Shown in pieces: positions 35,206 through 43,911 of a DNA stretch of 64,000 bases (its first letter is position 1; each line of letters begins with the position of its first letter). Origin of the DNA: Pseudomonas sp. RIT-PI-q (GTDB lineage Bacteria > Pseudomonadota > Gammaproteobacteria > Pseudomonadales > Pseudomonadaceae); NCBI RefSeq assembly GCF_001297125.1, contig NZ_LHPC01000034.1, forward strand, positions 62,001 to 126,000. Reading direction: 5' to 3'. Made by a program: the position numbers and the translations under genes. The notes beneath the pieces are model-generated. The model did no database searches, was not told the DNA's origin, and worked only from the letters and a program-made list of their open reading frames with translations.

Positions 35206-36723
35206 TCACTGGGTTTCATCCCCGAGCAGTGGATTGCTCGCGCCCAGATACGTCGGGACGCCGCGCAACACGCCCTGGAATGCTTCCAGTGGTTCACCAA
35301 TGGTCATGCCCCGCGAACCGATGCGGTATTCGCGAATGGTCGATTCATGGCTGCCAGTACGTTTCTTGATGATCGAAATCGCCCGGCGAACCTTGCCCAG
35401 CGCTTCGAAGTAACGCAGCAGGATGACCGTGTCGGCCAGATAAGTGATGTCCACCGGGGCTTGCATGTCGCCGACCAGCCCATGTTGGGCGACGGTCATG
35501 AACGTCGCGGCGCCTCGACGATTGAGGTACAGCAGCAACTCGTGCATGTGCAGCACCAGGGCGTTCTCTTCGGGCATTGCGGCCTGATAACCGTTGATGC
35601 TGTCGATCACCACGGTCTTGATGTCGCGCTCGTCGACGCAACGACGTACCCGGTGCGAAAACTCGCCGGGGGACAATTCCGCCGCATCCACTTGTTCGAT
35701 CAGCAGGTTGCCAGTGTCTTGCAGGGCTTTCAGATCAATGCCCATGTTTTTCATGCGTTCGAACAGCAGCCCCAGTTCTTCATCGAAAATGAACAGCGCG
35801 GCTTTTTCGCCCCGGGCCACGGCGGCTGCGGCGAAGATCATCGAAATCAACGATTTGCCAGTACCGGCCGGGCCGAGAATCAACGTGCTGGAGCCGGTCT
35901 CGATGCCGCCGCCGAGCAGGGCATCCATTTCCTTGATACCGCTGGTCAATTGCTGCCGGGTATATATGCCTCGGTGTTCGGCAGCCACCAGGCGTGGGAA
36001 CACATGTACGCCGTCGCCCATGATGGTGAAGTCGTGAAAGCCGCCACGGTACTTCTGGCCGCGGTACTTGACCACGCGGATCCGCCGACGCTCGGCGCCA
36101 TAGTTGGGGGTCAGTTCCTCCAGGCGAATCACCCCGTGGGCGACACTGTGCACGGTCTTGTCGAGGGATTCGGTGGTCAGGTCGTCGAGCAACACCACGG
36201 TGGCGTCATAGCGCACAAAGTAGTGTTTGATCGCAAGGATCTGGCGCCGGTAGCGCAGCGAGCTTTGGGCCAGGAGACGGATTTCGGAAAGGCTGTCGAG
36301 CACCACGCGGGTCGGCTTGACTCGCTCGACCACTTCGAAAATCTGCTTGGTCGCTTCCCCCAACTCCAGATCGGAGGAATACAGCAGGCTTTGCTGATGT
36401 TGGGCATTGAGCAGGCTTTCCGGCGGTGTCAGCTCGAAGATATGGATGTTTTCATCCAGCTCCCAGCCGTGGGACAGCGCGCCCTGGCGCAGCTCCCGCT
36501 CGGTTTCTGACAGAGTGATATACAACGAGCGCTCGCCGGCTCGGGCGCCGGCCAACAGAAAATGCAAGGCGACGGTGGTTTTGCCGGTTCCGGGTTCACC
36601 CTCCAGCAAAAACACATGGCCGCGGGACAATCCACCGGCCAGGATGTCATCCAGACCTTCGATGCCGGTGGCGGCTTTTGCACTGAACAACTCGTTAGAT
36701 GTAGACAAAAAATGCCCTCTCAT
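35206..36723 (-). CDS. KaiC-like double-domain ATPase
   Basis: A 505-aa protein with two RecA/KaiC domains: Walker A GEPGTGKTT at 42-50 and GPAGTGKSL at 284-292, Walker B-type VVLDSLSEIR and VVIDSINGYQ. Cyanobacterial KaiC is the hexameric clock ATPase; non-cyanobacterial homologues without kaiA/kaiB are tied to stress signalling with histidine kinases. The kinase gene follows with a short overlap or gap. ATG 36723 starts MRGHFLSTSNELFSAK. Confidence 0.88.
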   Translation of the reverse strand: MRGHFLSTSNELFSAKAATGIEGLDDILAGGLSRGHVFLLEGEPGTGKTTVALHFLLAGARAGERSLYITLSETERELRQGALSHGWELDENIHIFELTPPESLLNAQHQQSLLYSSDLELGEATKQIFEVVERVKPTRVVLDSLSEIRLLAQSSLRYRRQILAIKHYFVRYDATVVLLDDLTTESLDKTVHSVAHGVIRLEELTPNYGAERRRIRVVKYRGQKYRGGFHDFTIMGDGVHVFPRLVAAEHRGIYTRQQLTSGIKEMDALLGGGIETGSSTLILGPAGTGKSLISMIFAAAAVARGEKAALFIFDEELGLLFERMKNMGIDLKALQDTGNLLIEQVDAAELSPGEFSHRVRRCVDERDIKTVVIDSINGYQAAMPEENALVLHMHELLLYLNRRGAATFMTVAQHGLVGDMQAPVDITYLADTVILLRYFEALGKVRRAISIIKKRTGSHESTIREYRIGSRGMTIGEPLEAFQGVLRGVPTYLGASNPLLGDETQ

Positions 36724-36824
36724 GACTAGGGGAAGCGAGGCAGCAGGCCTGAAGTGCCTGAAATGGACTACCTGATCACTTGACCCTTGGCCGAGACGAC
36801 GGTTCAACCTTTCTTCTACGTAAT

Positions 36825-36925
36825 CTGTAGCAGCTGCCGAAGGCTGCGTTCTGGTGCGCAGCGCCCGCCGGTCAACCGATGACGAGCGCTGCGCACTCGA
36901 ACGCAGCCTTCGGCAGCTGCTACAG
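36825..36925. repeat. REP palindrome between KaiC-like and TPR genes
   Basis: 26-base perfect arms (ctgtagcagctgccgaaggc... at 36825-36850 and its complement at 36900-36925), with a second inner dyad gtgcgcagcgc/gcgctgcgcac. It follows the TPR-to-KaiC junction and may separate the two transcription units. Confidence 0.85.
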
Positions 36926-36935
36926 GAGTGGTTGT

Positions 36936-37991
36936 TTATAGGCCTTGTTGGAGCGCTGGATCGTCCGGGTTGAGTTGCTCGAGTTGTGCCAGGAGGATTT
37001 GCACGTTTTGTAGCTGTCCGCTTTCTTTCCAGTAATTGATCAACAGCACTCGGGCCTTGCGATCGGCCGGGTGGCGCTGGACGATTTCCTGCAACTGTTT
37101 CTGCGCCGCTTCCAGCTCTTCCTCACCGTGCAATGTGGTGGCAAGGTCGTAGCGGTAATCTTTGTTGTCGGGCTCCAGTTCTACGGCTTTGGACAGGCCC
37201 AGCAGGGCGAATTCGCTTTGGCCGTGATGCAGCAACCAGAGCCCCAGGGCATGTTGCAGGTAGGCGGAATCTGGCTGAGCCTTCAACTGTTTGGCCAACA
37301 ATTGCCGGGCAGCATCGCTTTGGCCCTGTTTATCCAGCACTTCAATCTGCATTACCAGCGCCGGAAGGTTGCCGGGGTCGAGACGCAACGTCTGTTCAAG
37401 GGCCTCTTGGGCCTCTTTCAACTCGGCATTGTGCAGGTGTAGCCGAGCGCGCTGATAGTAGTTGTCGGCGCTTTCAGGGGCGCTCTTGAGCACCTGTTCC
37501 CAAGTGTCGATCGCCTGCTGCAACGGCCCGAAGTACAGGCCAAGATCATCCGGCGAAAGCCCCAGCAGCGCATTGATTGCGGCAAACCGGACCTTCTGGT
37601 CGCTGTCATCGAGCAATGGCCCGAGCAACAAGCTGCGTTGCCCGCTAGGCACTAGCCCGCTGATGCTTTTGATGGCTGCGATGCGCACGTCCGGCGACTC
37701 ATGTTGCAAGTCCGCATCGGCCAGTTTCAGGGCCACGGAGCTGGGGTAGTTGGGCAGTTCGGCGTGCAGCCAGATGCGCCGTTTGGGTGAGATATCCGGG
37801 CGGGCCAACTGCTGATACAGGACCCGCGCCGCGCCCGGTTGACCTGCGCGAGCCTGGTTCAGGGCTTCGGTGAAGCCGCGCTTGATCGCCTCCGGCACCA
37901 CCGGAGTTGAGCTGCGCAGGAACAACCAGGCCAGGCCGATGGCAAACAGGACGCAGAGGCTGATGATCAGGTAGCGGCGGGACTGGGACAT
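36936..37991 (-). CDS. Membrane-anchored HEAT/TPR repeat protein
   Basis: A 351-aa protein. Residues 7-26 form one membrane helix (YLIISLCVLFAIGLAWLFLR), then HEAT-like repeats about 70-150 (SPDVRIAAIKSISGLVPSGQ, DQKVRFAAINALLGL) and TPR repeats about 155-345. It is likely a periplasm-facing scaffold. It resembles the TPR partner proteins of cytochrome biogenesis and secretion systems, but neighbours give no pathway. Confidence 0.75.
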   Translation of the reverse strand: MSQSRRYLIISLCVLFAIGLAWLFLRSSTPVVPEAIKRGFTEALNQARAGQPGAARVLYQQLARPDISPKRRIWLHAELPNYPSSVALKLADADLQHESPDVRIAAIKSISGLVPSGQRSLLLGPLLDDSDQKVRFAAINALLGLSPDDLGLYFGPLQQAIDTWEQVLKSAPESADNYYQRARLHLHNAELKEAQEALEQTLRLDPGNLPALVMQIEVLDKQGQSDAARQLLAKQLKAQPDSAYLQHALGLWLLHHGQSEFALLGLSKAVELEPDNKDYRYDLATTLHGEEELEAAQKQLQEIVQRHPADRKARVLLINYWKESGQLQNVQILLAQLEQLNPDDPALQQGL

Positions 37992-38083
37992 GCAGGAATC
38001 CGGGAGCTGGCAAGCTTTTGCAAAGCCGTCAGCTTCGGTCAGGCACGGCCGTGAGTCAAACCCTGACTTCGTCCAATACATCA

Positions 38084-38270
38084 CTGTAGGAGCTGGCTTG
38101 CCAGCGAAGGCGGCCTTGAGTCTTGCATCGAAAATGCCGACGCCTTCGCCGGCAAGCCGGCTCCTACAGGGGGGGGCGAGCTGACTCTGTAGGAGCTGGC
38201 TTGCCAGCGAAGGCGGCCTTGAGTCTTGCATCGAAATTGCTGACGCCTTCGCCGGCAAGCCGGCTCCTAC
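38084..38270. repeat. Tandemly duplicated REP doublet (103-bp period)
   Basis: Two consecutive, almost identical REP palindromes, 38084-38169 and 38187-38270, each with arms ctgtaggagctggcttgcca and ccggcaagccggctcctac and the same inner segment ggccttgagtcttgcatcga. They differ by a few bases, so the duplication is recent. Confidence 0.85.
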
Positions 38271-38335
38271 GGGGCCGGGACATTGAAACCTGTCGAGGTA
38301 TCGAAGCAATGACTACGCTTGCTGGAGATGTCTCG

Positions 38336-40483
38336 ATGAGCGCTCCCATGCAACCGCTTCTTCAATATTTCAAGGCAATACTCAGCCCGGGCCCAGGGGT
38401 GTTGTTGTTTGCCTTGCGAACCATCACGGCCGGGATATTGACGCTGTATCTGGCTTTTCTGTTTGACCTCGACCAGCCCAAATGGTCGATCATGGCCGTG
38501 GTGATCATCAGCCAGCCACTGGGCGGCATGGTCCTGGCGAGGAGTTTTGGCCAAGGGATCGGCACCACACTGGGCGCGGCGGTGGCGGTGGTGATCATGG
38601 CGATCTTTCCCCAGGCGCCGATGCCTTTCATCATCACCCTGGCCTTGTGGTTGGCGCTGTGTACCGCCGGTGGCACCTTGCTGCGCTACACCAGTTCCCA
38701 GGCATTTGTCTTGAGTGGCTATACGGCGGTGGTCGTGGCGTTGCTGGCGGTGCCGGATCAGGACGGCACCTTCCTGCTGGCTGTCACCCGCGTAACCGAA
38801 ACGCTGCTGGCGGTGGCCTGTGTGTGCGTGGTCAGCCTTCTTACGGCCCGACCGGAAGCCGTGGCCCGGGATTACTTTGCCAAGATCGATCAAGTGATCA
38901 AGCTGCTAGCGACCCACGCTGCCGCCGTTATCCGCACCGAAGAAAGCGAGGCCGAGTTCCAACGGCGGCAAATGCAGCTACTCGGCGCGATCAGCGCTCT
39001 GGAAGGTGTCCGTCGCCATTTGTATTACGATGCCCCACGTTTGCGTAGCGCTAACGGGCTGGTGCAGTTGCTCGGTAATCAGCTGGTGCTGTTGACCTCG
39101 CGGCTGACGGCGCTGCGCCACCAACGGGAGTTGCTGGCCGAGCGCTGGCAGGGCGCATTGCCGGAAGAGATCCAGCTGTTGCGCGCCGAAGAGTTGGTCT
39201 TTCTCGACGATTTGGCCCGGCAGGGACGTTCATTATCAACCGAGGCTCGTCACCATTTCGGGGCGTTGCAGCAGCGCTTCGATGACCAGGCCTACAAGGC
39301 CGAACAACTGACCGAGACGATGCCTGCAACGCTGCGTTCTCTGGCCTGGGCACTGCGCTGGGAACAGGCGCGGATGCTTGAACAACTGGCGCAGATACTG
39401 GAACTGAGCGACGCGATCCAGGATGGGCGTCCGGCGAGCAGCATGTTTCGCGGCCAGGACAACCCCTTGCACCTGGACTTCACCCTGGCCTCGATGAATG
39501 CGGTCCGGGCATTTACCGCGTTGCTGGTGGCCGGTCTGATCTGGATCGAGACCGGTTGGGACGGGGCGCGTGGCGGGATGATCGTGGTCGGGATTCTCTG
39601 TTCGCTGATGGCAACTTTTCCGCGACCGTTGCTGGCCAGCCAAAGTTTTGCCCGAGGGTTGGGCCTGGCGTTGGTGGTGTCGGCGCTGTATCTGTTCCTG
39701 CTGATACCGATGATCAGCAACTTCGAGCTACTCGCTTTACTGTTGGCCCCCTTGCTGTATGCCGTCGCAGTGGGGCTGTCCAGTCCACCCACCACTGGCA
39801 CCGGCATTGGTCTTGGACTCACGACAATGCTGTTGCTGGGTCCGCAAAACGTCGGCGTCGGCCAGAACACCGCCATTCAGTGGTTCGAGTTTGCCGGTGC
39901 GTACATCTGCGCAGCGTCCCTGGCCTTAAGTGTCTACACCCTGATCTTCCCGTTCAGGCCGGTTTTGCGGATACGCCGGCTGTTCAATGAGAACTGCGAG
40001 CAGGTCTACGCTTTATTGAAGACACCGGCCACCGATGAGCAGCAATTTGCCTTTGAAAGTCGCATGGTCGATCGCTTGACCATGATGTTGGGACTATTGC
40101 CGGCCACCCACGACAAGCAATCGAGCGAATTGTACGAAGTCAGCCTGGGCTGCATGGCACTGGGTGTGGCGTTGAACCAGCTCAGGCAACAGGGGCAAAG
40201 CAATACGTTGCTGAGCACGGAACAAAAAAACCGTTTGCTGGGTGCGGTCCGTGAAACAGGGCGATTGATCGCCGGGCGGCCCGGGATTGATCTTGAGCAA
40301 TTGCTCGAAACCTTGCGTGTCCTGGGCGATGAAATGGACGACCTGCATTTAGACGTTCATGAACACCTGTGGTCGGTATTCAGGATGCGCGTGGCGTTGC
40401 TGATCGTGGTGTCGTTTTTGCTGCGATATCGCATGCACTTTCAATCCGCAGACGCGGAAGGAGTACCGGCCCTTGCCCATTGA
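38336..40483 (+). CDS. FUSC-family efflux protein (AaeB/fusaric-acid-resistance type)
   Basis: A 715-aa inner-membrane protein made of two blocks of about five helices (about 15-165 and 370-530), each followed by a cytoplasmic domain. Motifs such as LRTITAGILTLYLAFLFDLDQPKWSIMAVVI are typical of FUSC transporters exporting aromatic acids. ATG 38336 follows ggagatgtctcg and is preferred to ATG 38309. It overlaps the DUF1656 gene by 11 bases; together with the HlyD-like gene it forms an aaeB-X-A type operon. Confidence 0.85.
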   Translation: MSAPMQPLLQYFKAILSPGPGVLLFALRTITAGILTLYLAFLFDLDQPKWSIMAVVIISQPLGGMVLARSFGQGIGTTLGAAVAVVIMAIFPQAPMPFIITLALWLALCTAGGTLLRYTSSQAFVLSGYTAVVVALLAVPDQDGTFLLAVTRVTETLLAVACVCVVSLLTARPEAVARDYFAKIDQVIKLLATHAAAVIRTEESEAEFQRRQMQLLGAISALEGVRRHLYYDAPRLRSANGLVQLLGNQLVLLTSRLTALRHQRELLAERWQGALPEEIQLLRAEELVFLDDLARQGRSLSTEARHHFGALQQRFDDQAYKAEQLTETMPATLRSLAWALRWEQARMLEQLAQILELSDAIQDGRPASSMFRGQDNPLHLDFTLASMNAVRAFTALLVAGLIWIETGWDGARGGMIVVGILCSLMATFPRPLLASQSFARGLGLALVVSALYLFLLIPMISNFELLALLLAPLLYAVAVGLSSPPTTGTGIGLGLTTMLLLGPQNVGVGQNTAIQWFEFAGAYICAASLALSVYTLIFPFRPVLRIRRLFNENCEQVYALLKTPATDEQQFAFESRMVDRLTMMLGLLPATHDKQSSELYEVSLGCMALGVALNQLRQQGQSNTLLSTEQKNRLLGAVRETGRLIAGRPGIDLEQLLETLRVLGDEMDDLHLDVHEHLWSVFRMRVALLIVVSFLLRYRMHFQSADAEGVPALAH

Positions 40484-40673
40484 TCTGGAAGTGGGTGGCG
40501 TCTACTTGCCGCCAATTGCCCAGGCGCTGCTGCTGGCGTTGCCGATTTACCTGTTGCTGGACTGGATCCTGCGCCGCTTGGGTGTGCTGCGGTTTGTCTG
40601 GCATGAAGCTTTGTTCGAAGGCGCGTTGTACGCCTGCGTTTGCGCGACGCTGATTCTGGTGATGGGAGCTTGA
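40473..40673 (+). CDS. DUF1656 (AaeX-like) small membrane protein
   Basis: A 66-aa protein with two membrane helices (about 12-31 and 46-64), opening MPIDLEVGGVYLPP, a DUF1656 hallmark. It uses a TTG start at 40473, supported by ggaaggag at 40456-40463. DUF1656 proteins accompany FUSC/HlyD pumps as in aaeXAB; the exact role is unknown. Confidence 0.85.
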   Translation: MPIDLEVGGVYLPPIAQALLLALPIYLLLDWILRRLGVLRFVWHEALFEGALYACVCATLILVMGA

Positions 40674-40677
40674 TGCG

Positions 40678-41643
40678 TTGAAGAAGATCCTTTCCCGACT
40701 CGCGACCGTGGCGGTGGTATTGCTGGCCTTTGTGCTGGGCTGGTTCGCCTGGGAGCATTACACCCGCGCGCCCTGGACGCGCGATGCGCGGGTGCGCGCC
40801 GATGTGGTGACGTTGTCCGCCGATGTTGCGGGGCGGATTGTCAGCCTGGGCGTGCAGGACAACCAACACGTGGACAAAGGCCAGTTGCTGCTGGAGATCG
40901 ACCCGGCGCGCTACACCCTGGCGGTGGAACATGCCCGGCGTTCAGTGGAAGTCGCGAAAGCCTCCCTTGGGCAGTCCGAAGCGACGATTGTCGCCAGCGG
41001 AGCGCTGCTCAGGCAGCGTCAGAGCGAGGAACGCCGACGTCGTACCCTCAAGGAACGCGCCGCGATTTCTGGCGAGGAGTGGGAAAAATCCAGCACCGAT
41101 GTGGCCGTGGCCCAGGCCGAGTTGCTGCGTAACCAGGCCAACCTCGGTTTGGCTCAGGCCAATGTGCAACTGGCCATTGCGGCATTGACCCAGGCTGAAC
41201 TCGACTTGCAGCGTACCCGGGTCGTAGCGCCCGTCAGTGGTTACGTCACCAATCTGCTGACCCGCCAGGGTGACTATGCCACTGCGGGTGGCGCGCTGTT
41301 GGCCCTGGTGGACAGCGACTCGTTTTATGTCAGCGGTTACTTCGAAGAAACCAAGCTGCCACGTATAAAAGAGGGCGACCACGTCAGGATCGAATTGATG
41401 AGCGGCGAGACCTTCGGCGGGGCCGTCCAAAGCATTGCCTTCGCCATTGCCGACCGGGGGAACCTGCCGGGCGGTCGATTACTGGCCAACATCAACCCCA
41501 GCTACACCTGGGTCAAACTCGCACAGCGGGTGCCGGTGCGGATACAGATCGATGCCGATTACGCCGGCAAAAACAGCCTGCGCGCCGGAACCACCGCCAC
41601 CGTGACAGTCGACGAAACACGTAGGGCGGAGGATCACCGTTAA
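40678..41643 (+). CDS. HlyD-family membrane-fusion protein of the FUSC pump
   Basis: A 321-aa periplasmic adaptor with one N-terminal anchor (VAVVLLAFVLGWFAW), a split biotinyl-lipoyl domain (VAGRIVSLGVQDNQHVDKGQ and VVAPVSGYVTNL), a helical hairpin between, and a beta-barrel. It links the FUSC protein to an outer-membrane channel such as a TolC homologue. It uses a TTG start at 40678 with gggag at good distance, 4 bases after the DUF1656 stop. Confidence 0.87.
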   Translation: MKKILSRLATVAVVLLAFVLGWFAWEHYTRAPWTRDARVRADVVTLSADVAGRIVSLGVQDNQHVDKGQLLLEIDPARYTLAVEHARRSVEVAKASLGQSEATIVASGALLRQRQSEERRRRTLKERAAISGEEWEKSSTDVAVAQAELLRNQANLGLAQANVQLAIAALTQAELDLQRTRVVAPVSGYVTNLLTRQGDYATAGGALLALVDSDSFYVSGYFEETKLPRIKEGDHVRIELMSGETFGGAVQSIAFAIADRGNLPGGRLLANINPSYTWVKLAQRVPVRIQIDADYAGKNSLRAGTTATVTVDETRRAEDHR

Positions 41644-41646
41644 CCC

Positions 41647-41740
41647 CCTGTGGGAGCGGGCTTGCCCGCGATAGCGGTGGGTCAGCCGCCATCAATGTTG
41701 AATGTGCAACCGTCATCGCGGGCAAGCCCGCTCCCACAGG
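41647..41740. repeat. REP doublet downstream of the FUSC operon
   Basis: Perfect 26-base arms at 41647-41672 and 41715-41740 (cctgtgggagcgggcttgcc and complement), directly after the adaptor stop codon. Confidence 0.85.
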
Positions 41741-41764
41741 GATTTGTATTGCCCTTTGAGCAGG

Positions 41765-42487
41765 CTAAAAAAAGTCCCGCGACCGAATGAGGCGCAGGGC
41801 AAAAAAATTGGTTGGTTGCGGCCAACCAAAGGGGCTCGTTAAAACGTTACATAGCGCGGCACCCACGATCCCCTGTAGGAGCTGGCTTGCCAGCGAAGAC
41901 ATCCACAAGGTCGATGCAAGACTCAAGAAACCCTTCGCTGGCGAGCCAGCTCCTACAGGAGGAGGGGCGATTCTCGGGCAAAAAAAAGCCCCGCGACCGA
42001 ATGAGGCGCAGGGCAAAAAAATTGGTTGGTTGCGGCCAACCAAAGGAGCTCGTTAAAACGTTACATAGCGCGGCCACTCACGATCCCCTGTAGGAGCTGG
42101 CTTGCCAGCGAAGACATCCACAAGGTCGATGCAAGACTCAAGAAACCCTTCGCTGGCGAGCCAGCTCCTACAGGGGGATGGGCGATTCTCGGGCAAAAAA
42201 AAGCCCCGCGACCGAATGAGGCGCAGGGCAAAGAAATTGGTTGGTTGCGGCCAACCAAAGGGGCTCGTTAAAACGTTACATAGCGCGGCACCCACGATCC
42301 CCTGTAGGCGCTGGCTTGCCAGCGAAGACATCCTCAAGGTCGATGCAAGACTCTAGGAACCCTTCGCTGGCGAGCCAGCTCCTACAGGGGGATGGGCGAT
42401 TCTCGGGCAAAAAAAAGCCCCGCGACCGAATGAGGCGCAGGGCAAAGAAATTGGTTGGTTGCGGCCAACCAAAGGGGCTCGTTAAAA
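41765..42487. repeat. 214-bp tandem repeat made of terminator plus REP, 3.3 copies
   Basis: The motif cgcgaccgaatgaggcgcag recurs with a 214-, 215- and 214-base period (unit anchors 41774, 41988, 42203, 42417). Each unit contains, on the minus strand, an intrinsic terminator (gccctgcg ... cgcggggc, then a run of T), a dyad ttggttggttgcggccaacc, the bases gttaaaacgttac, and a REP (gtaggagctggcttgccagc ... ). The fourth, partial copy is the genuine oprN terminator; copies break off where the oprN coding sequence begins. Units differ at only a few positions. Confidence 0.9.
42405..42487 (-). terminator. oprN intrinsic terminator
   Basis: On the minus strand after the oprN stop (42490): stem gccctgcg/cgcggggc around a cctcattcggt loop, followed by eight T (complement of 42409-42416). 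It is repeated three more times further downstream in the tandem array. Confidence 0.7.
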
Positions 42488-42489
42488 CG

Positions 42490-43911
42490 TTACTTGCTGG
42501 CGACGGTTTCTGGTTGCCAGCCACCGCCAAGGGCTTTGTAAATCGCGACAATGCCGCGATACAGATCGACTTCAGCCTGGGCCTGGGTGTCTTCAGCAGC
42601 CAGACGTTCGCGTTGAGCATCGAGCAGGACGAGGAAGTCTGCCGTGCCTTCGCGGTAGCGAATTTCCGCCAGGTTGGCAGCGGCGCGGCTCGATTCGCTC
42701 TGACGAATCAACGAGATCAAGCGTTGCTGGCGTTTGCCGTAGTCACTGAAAGCGTTTTCCGATTCTTCCAGGGCCAGCAACACTTGCTGTTCGTAGGTCG
42801 CCAGGGCGCCTTCGGCATCCGCATCGGCGCCACGCAAACGCGCTCGCACGCTGCCCAGGTCGAACGCGGCCCAGGTAATGCTTGGGCCCAGCGCCCAGGC
42901 ATTGGCCGCCGAGGAACCGATCTGCGATCCGCGCCCGGCGGTGAAGCCGAGGAAGCCGCTAAGGCTGACCCGTGGAAACAGATCCGCCTTGGCCACGCCG
43001 ATACGCGCGGTGGCCGAAGCCAGTTTGCGTTCGGCGCTGAGAATGTCCGGACGACGCTGCAGCAGTTCACCCGGGTCACCGATCGGCAAAGCCTTGGCAA
43101 TCGCCGGCAAATCTTTCGGGCTCAGGTCGACGGTCAGCTTGTCCGGACGTTCACCCAGCAGGGTGGCGATACGGTTTTTCTGCCGAACCTGCTCAGCCTG
43201 CAATTGCGGCACACTGGCTTCGACGGACGCCAGGCGTGCATCGGCGCGTTCCACGTCAAGCTGATCGCCGACGCCGGCATCACGCAGGCTTTCGGTGATC
43301 TTGCGCGATTCCTGCTGGTTGTTCAGGTTAGCCAGGGCGATCTTTTCCCGCAGTTGCGCACCTCGCAGTTGACCGTAGGCGTCCACCAGTTCGGCAATCA
43401 TGGTGACTTGCAGTTGGTACAGATCGGCTTCGATCGCTTGCTGTTCGGCATCAGCGGATTCCAGGTTGCGCTGGATACGGCCAAACAGGTCGATCTCCCA
43501 CGCCATGTCCAGGCCCAGGTCATAGCGTTCGCTGTTGACCCGTTTGGTGGTCTGGCCAGGAATCTGCCCTTTGCCCAGATCACTGCTGACCCGGCTGGTG
43601 ATGGTCGGCATGGCGTCATTGCTGACGTCATCGCGAATCGCCCGGGCCGCTTTCCAGCGAGCGAAGGCGACGCGCAAATCGCGGTTGCCTTTCAGGGACT
43701 CGGTCACCAGCTGGTTCAGCGTCGGGTCTTCAAACTGCTGCCACCAGATGCCTTCGAAACGCGAGCGGTCGAAGTTCTTCTGCCCGGCAGCGCCATCGGT
43801 GGCCGTGGTGATGTTGGCCGGCTCAGTGGCTGGGGTCTTGTAGTCCGGGCCGACGGCACAGGCGCTCAGGGCCAGTACCAGAAGGCTCGGCAGGAAAGCT
43901 TTCAGGCTCAT
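42490..43911 (-). CDS. oprN: RND efflux outer-membrane channel
   Basis: A 473-aa TolC-like outer-membrane lipoprotein. Lipobox LALSACAVGPDY near residue 18; two OEP repeats with long helices; the C-terminal repeat includes YREGTADFLVLLDAQRERLAAE. It is the last gene of the mexEF-oprN operon and overlaps mexF by 4 bases. Partnered with MexF and MexE it exports chloramphenicol, fluoroquinolones, trimethoprim and quorum-sensing precursors in P. aeruginosa. Gene name is by position and similarity. Confidence 0.88.
   Translation of the reverse strand: MSLKAFLPSLLVLALSACAVGPDYKTPATEPANITTATDGAAGQKNFDRSRFEGIWWQQFEDPTLNQLVTESLKGNRDLRVAFARWKAARAIRDDVSNDAMPTITSRVSSDLGKGQIPGQTTKRVNSERYDLGLDMAWEIDLFGRIQRNLESADAEQQAIEADLYQLQVTMIAELVDAYGQLRGAQLREKIALANLNNQQESRKITESLRDAGVGDQLDVERADARLASVEASVPQLQAEQVRQKNRIATLLGERPDKLTVDLSPKDLPAIAKALPIGDPGELLQRRPDILSAERKLASATARIGVAKADLFPRVSLSGFLGFTAGRGSQIGSSAANAWALGPSITWAAFDLGSVRARLRGADADAEGALATYEQQVLLALEESENAFSDYGKRQQRLISLIRQSESSRAAANLAEIRYREGTADFLVLLDAQRERLAAEDTQAQAEVDLYRGIVAIYKALGGGWQPETVASK

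Noticed and set aside
38123..38335. N-terminal extension of the FUSC protein through the REP doublet
   Set aside because: The extension is translated REP sequence; ATG 38336 has a good ribosome-binding site and the family-typical N terminus.
41765..42487. Possible CRISPR array or minisatellite-coded protein in the 214-bp repeats
   Set aside because: The unit is far longer than a CRISPR repeat-spacer, with no spacers; it is explained by a terminator and a REP. Frames inside it are by-products of the repeat.
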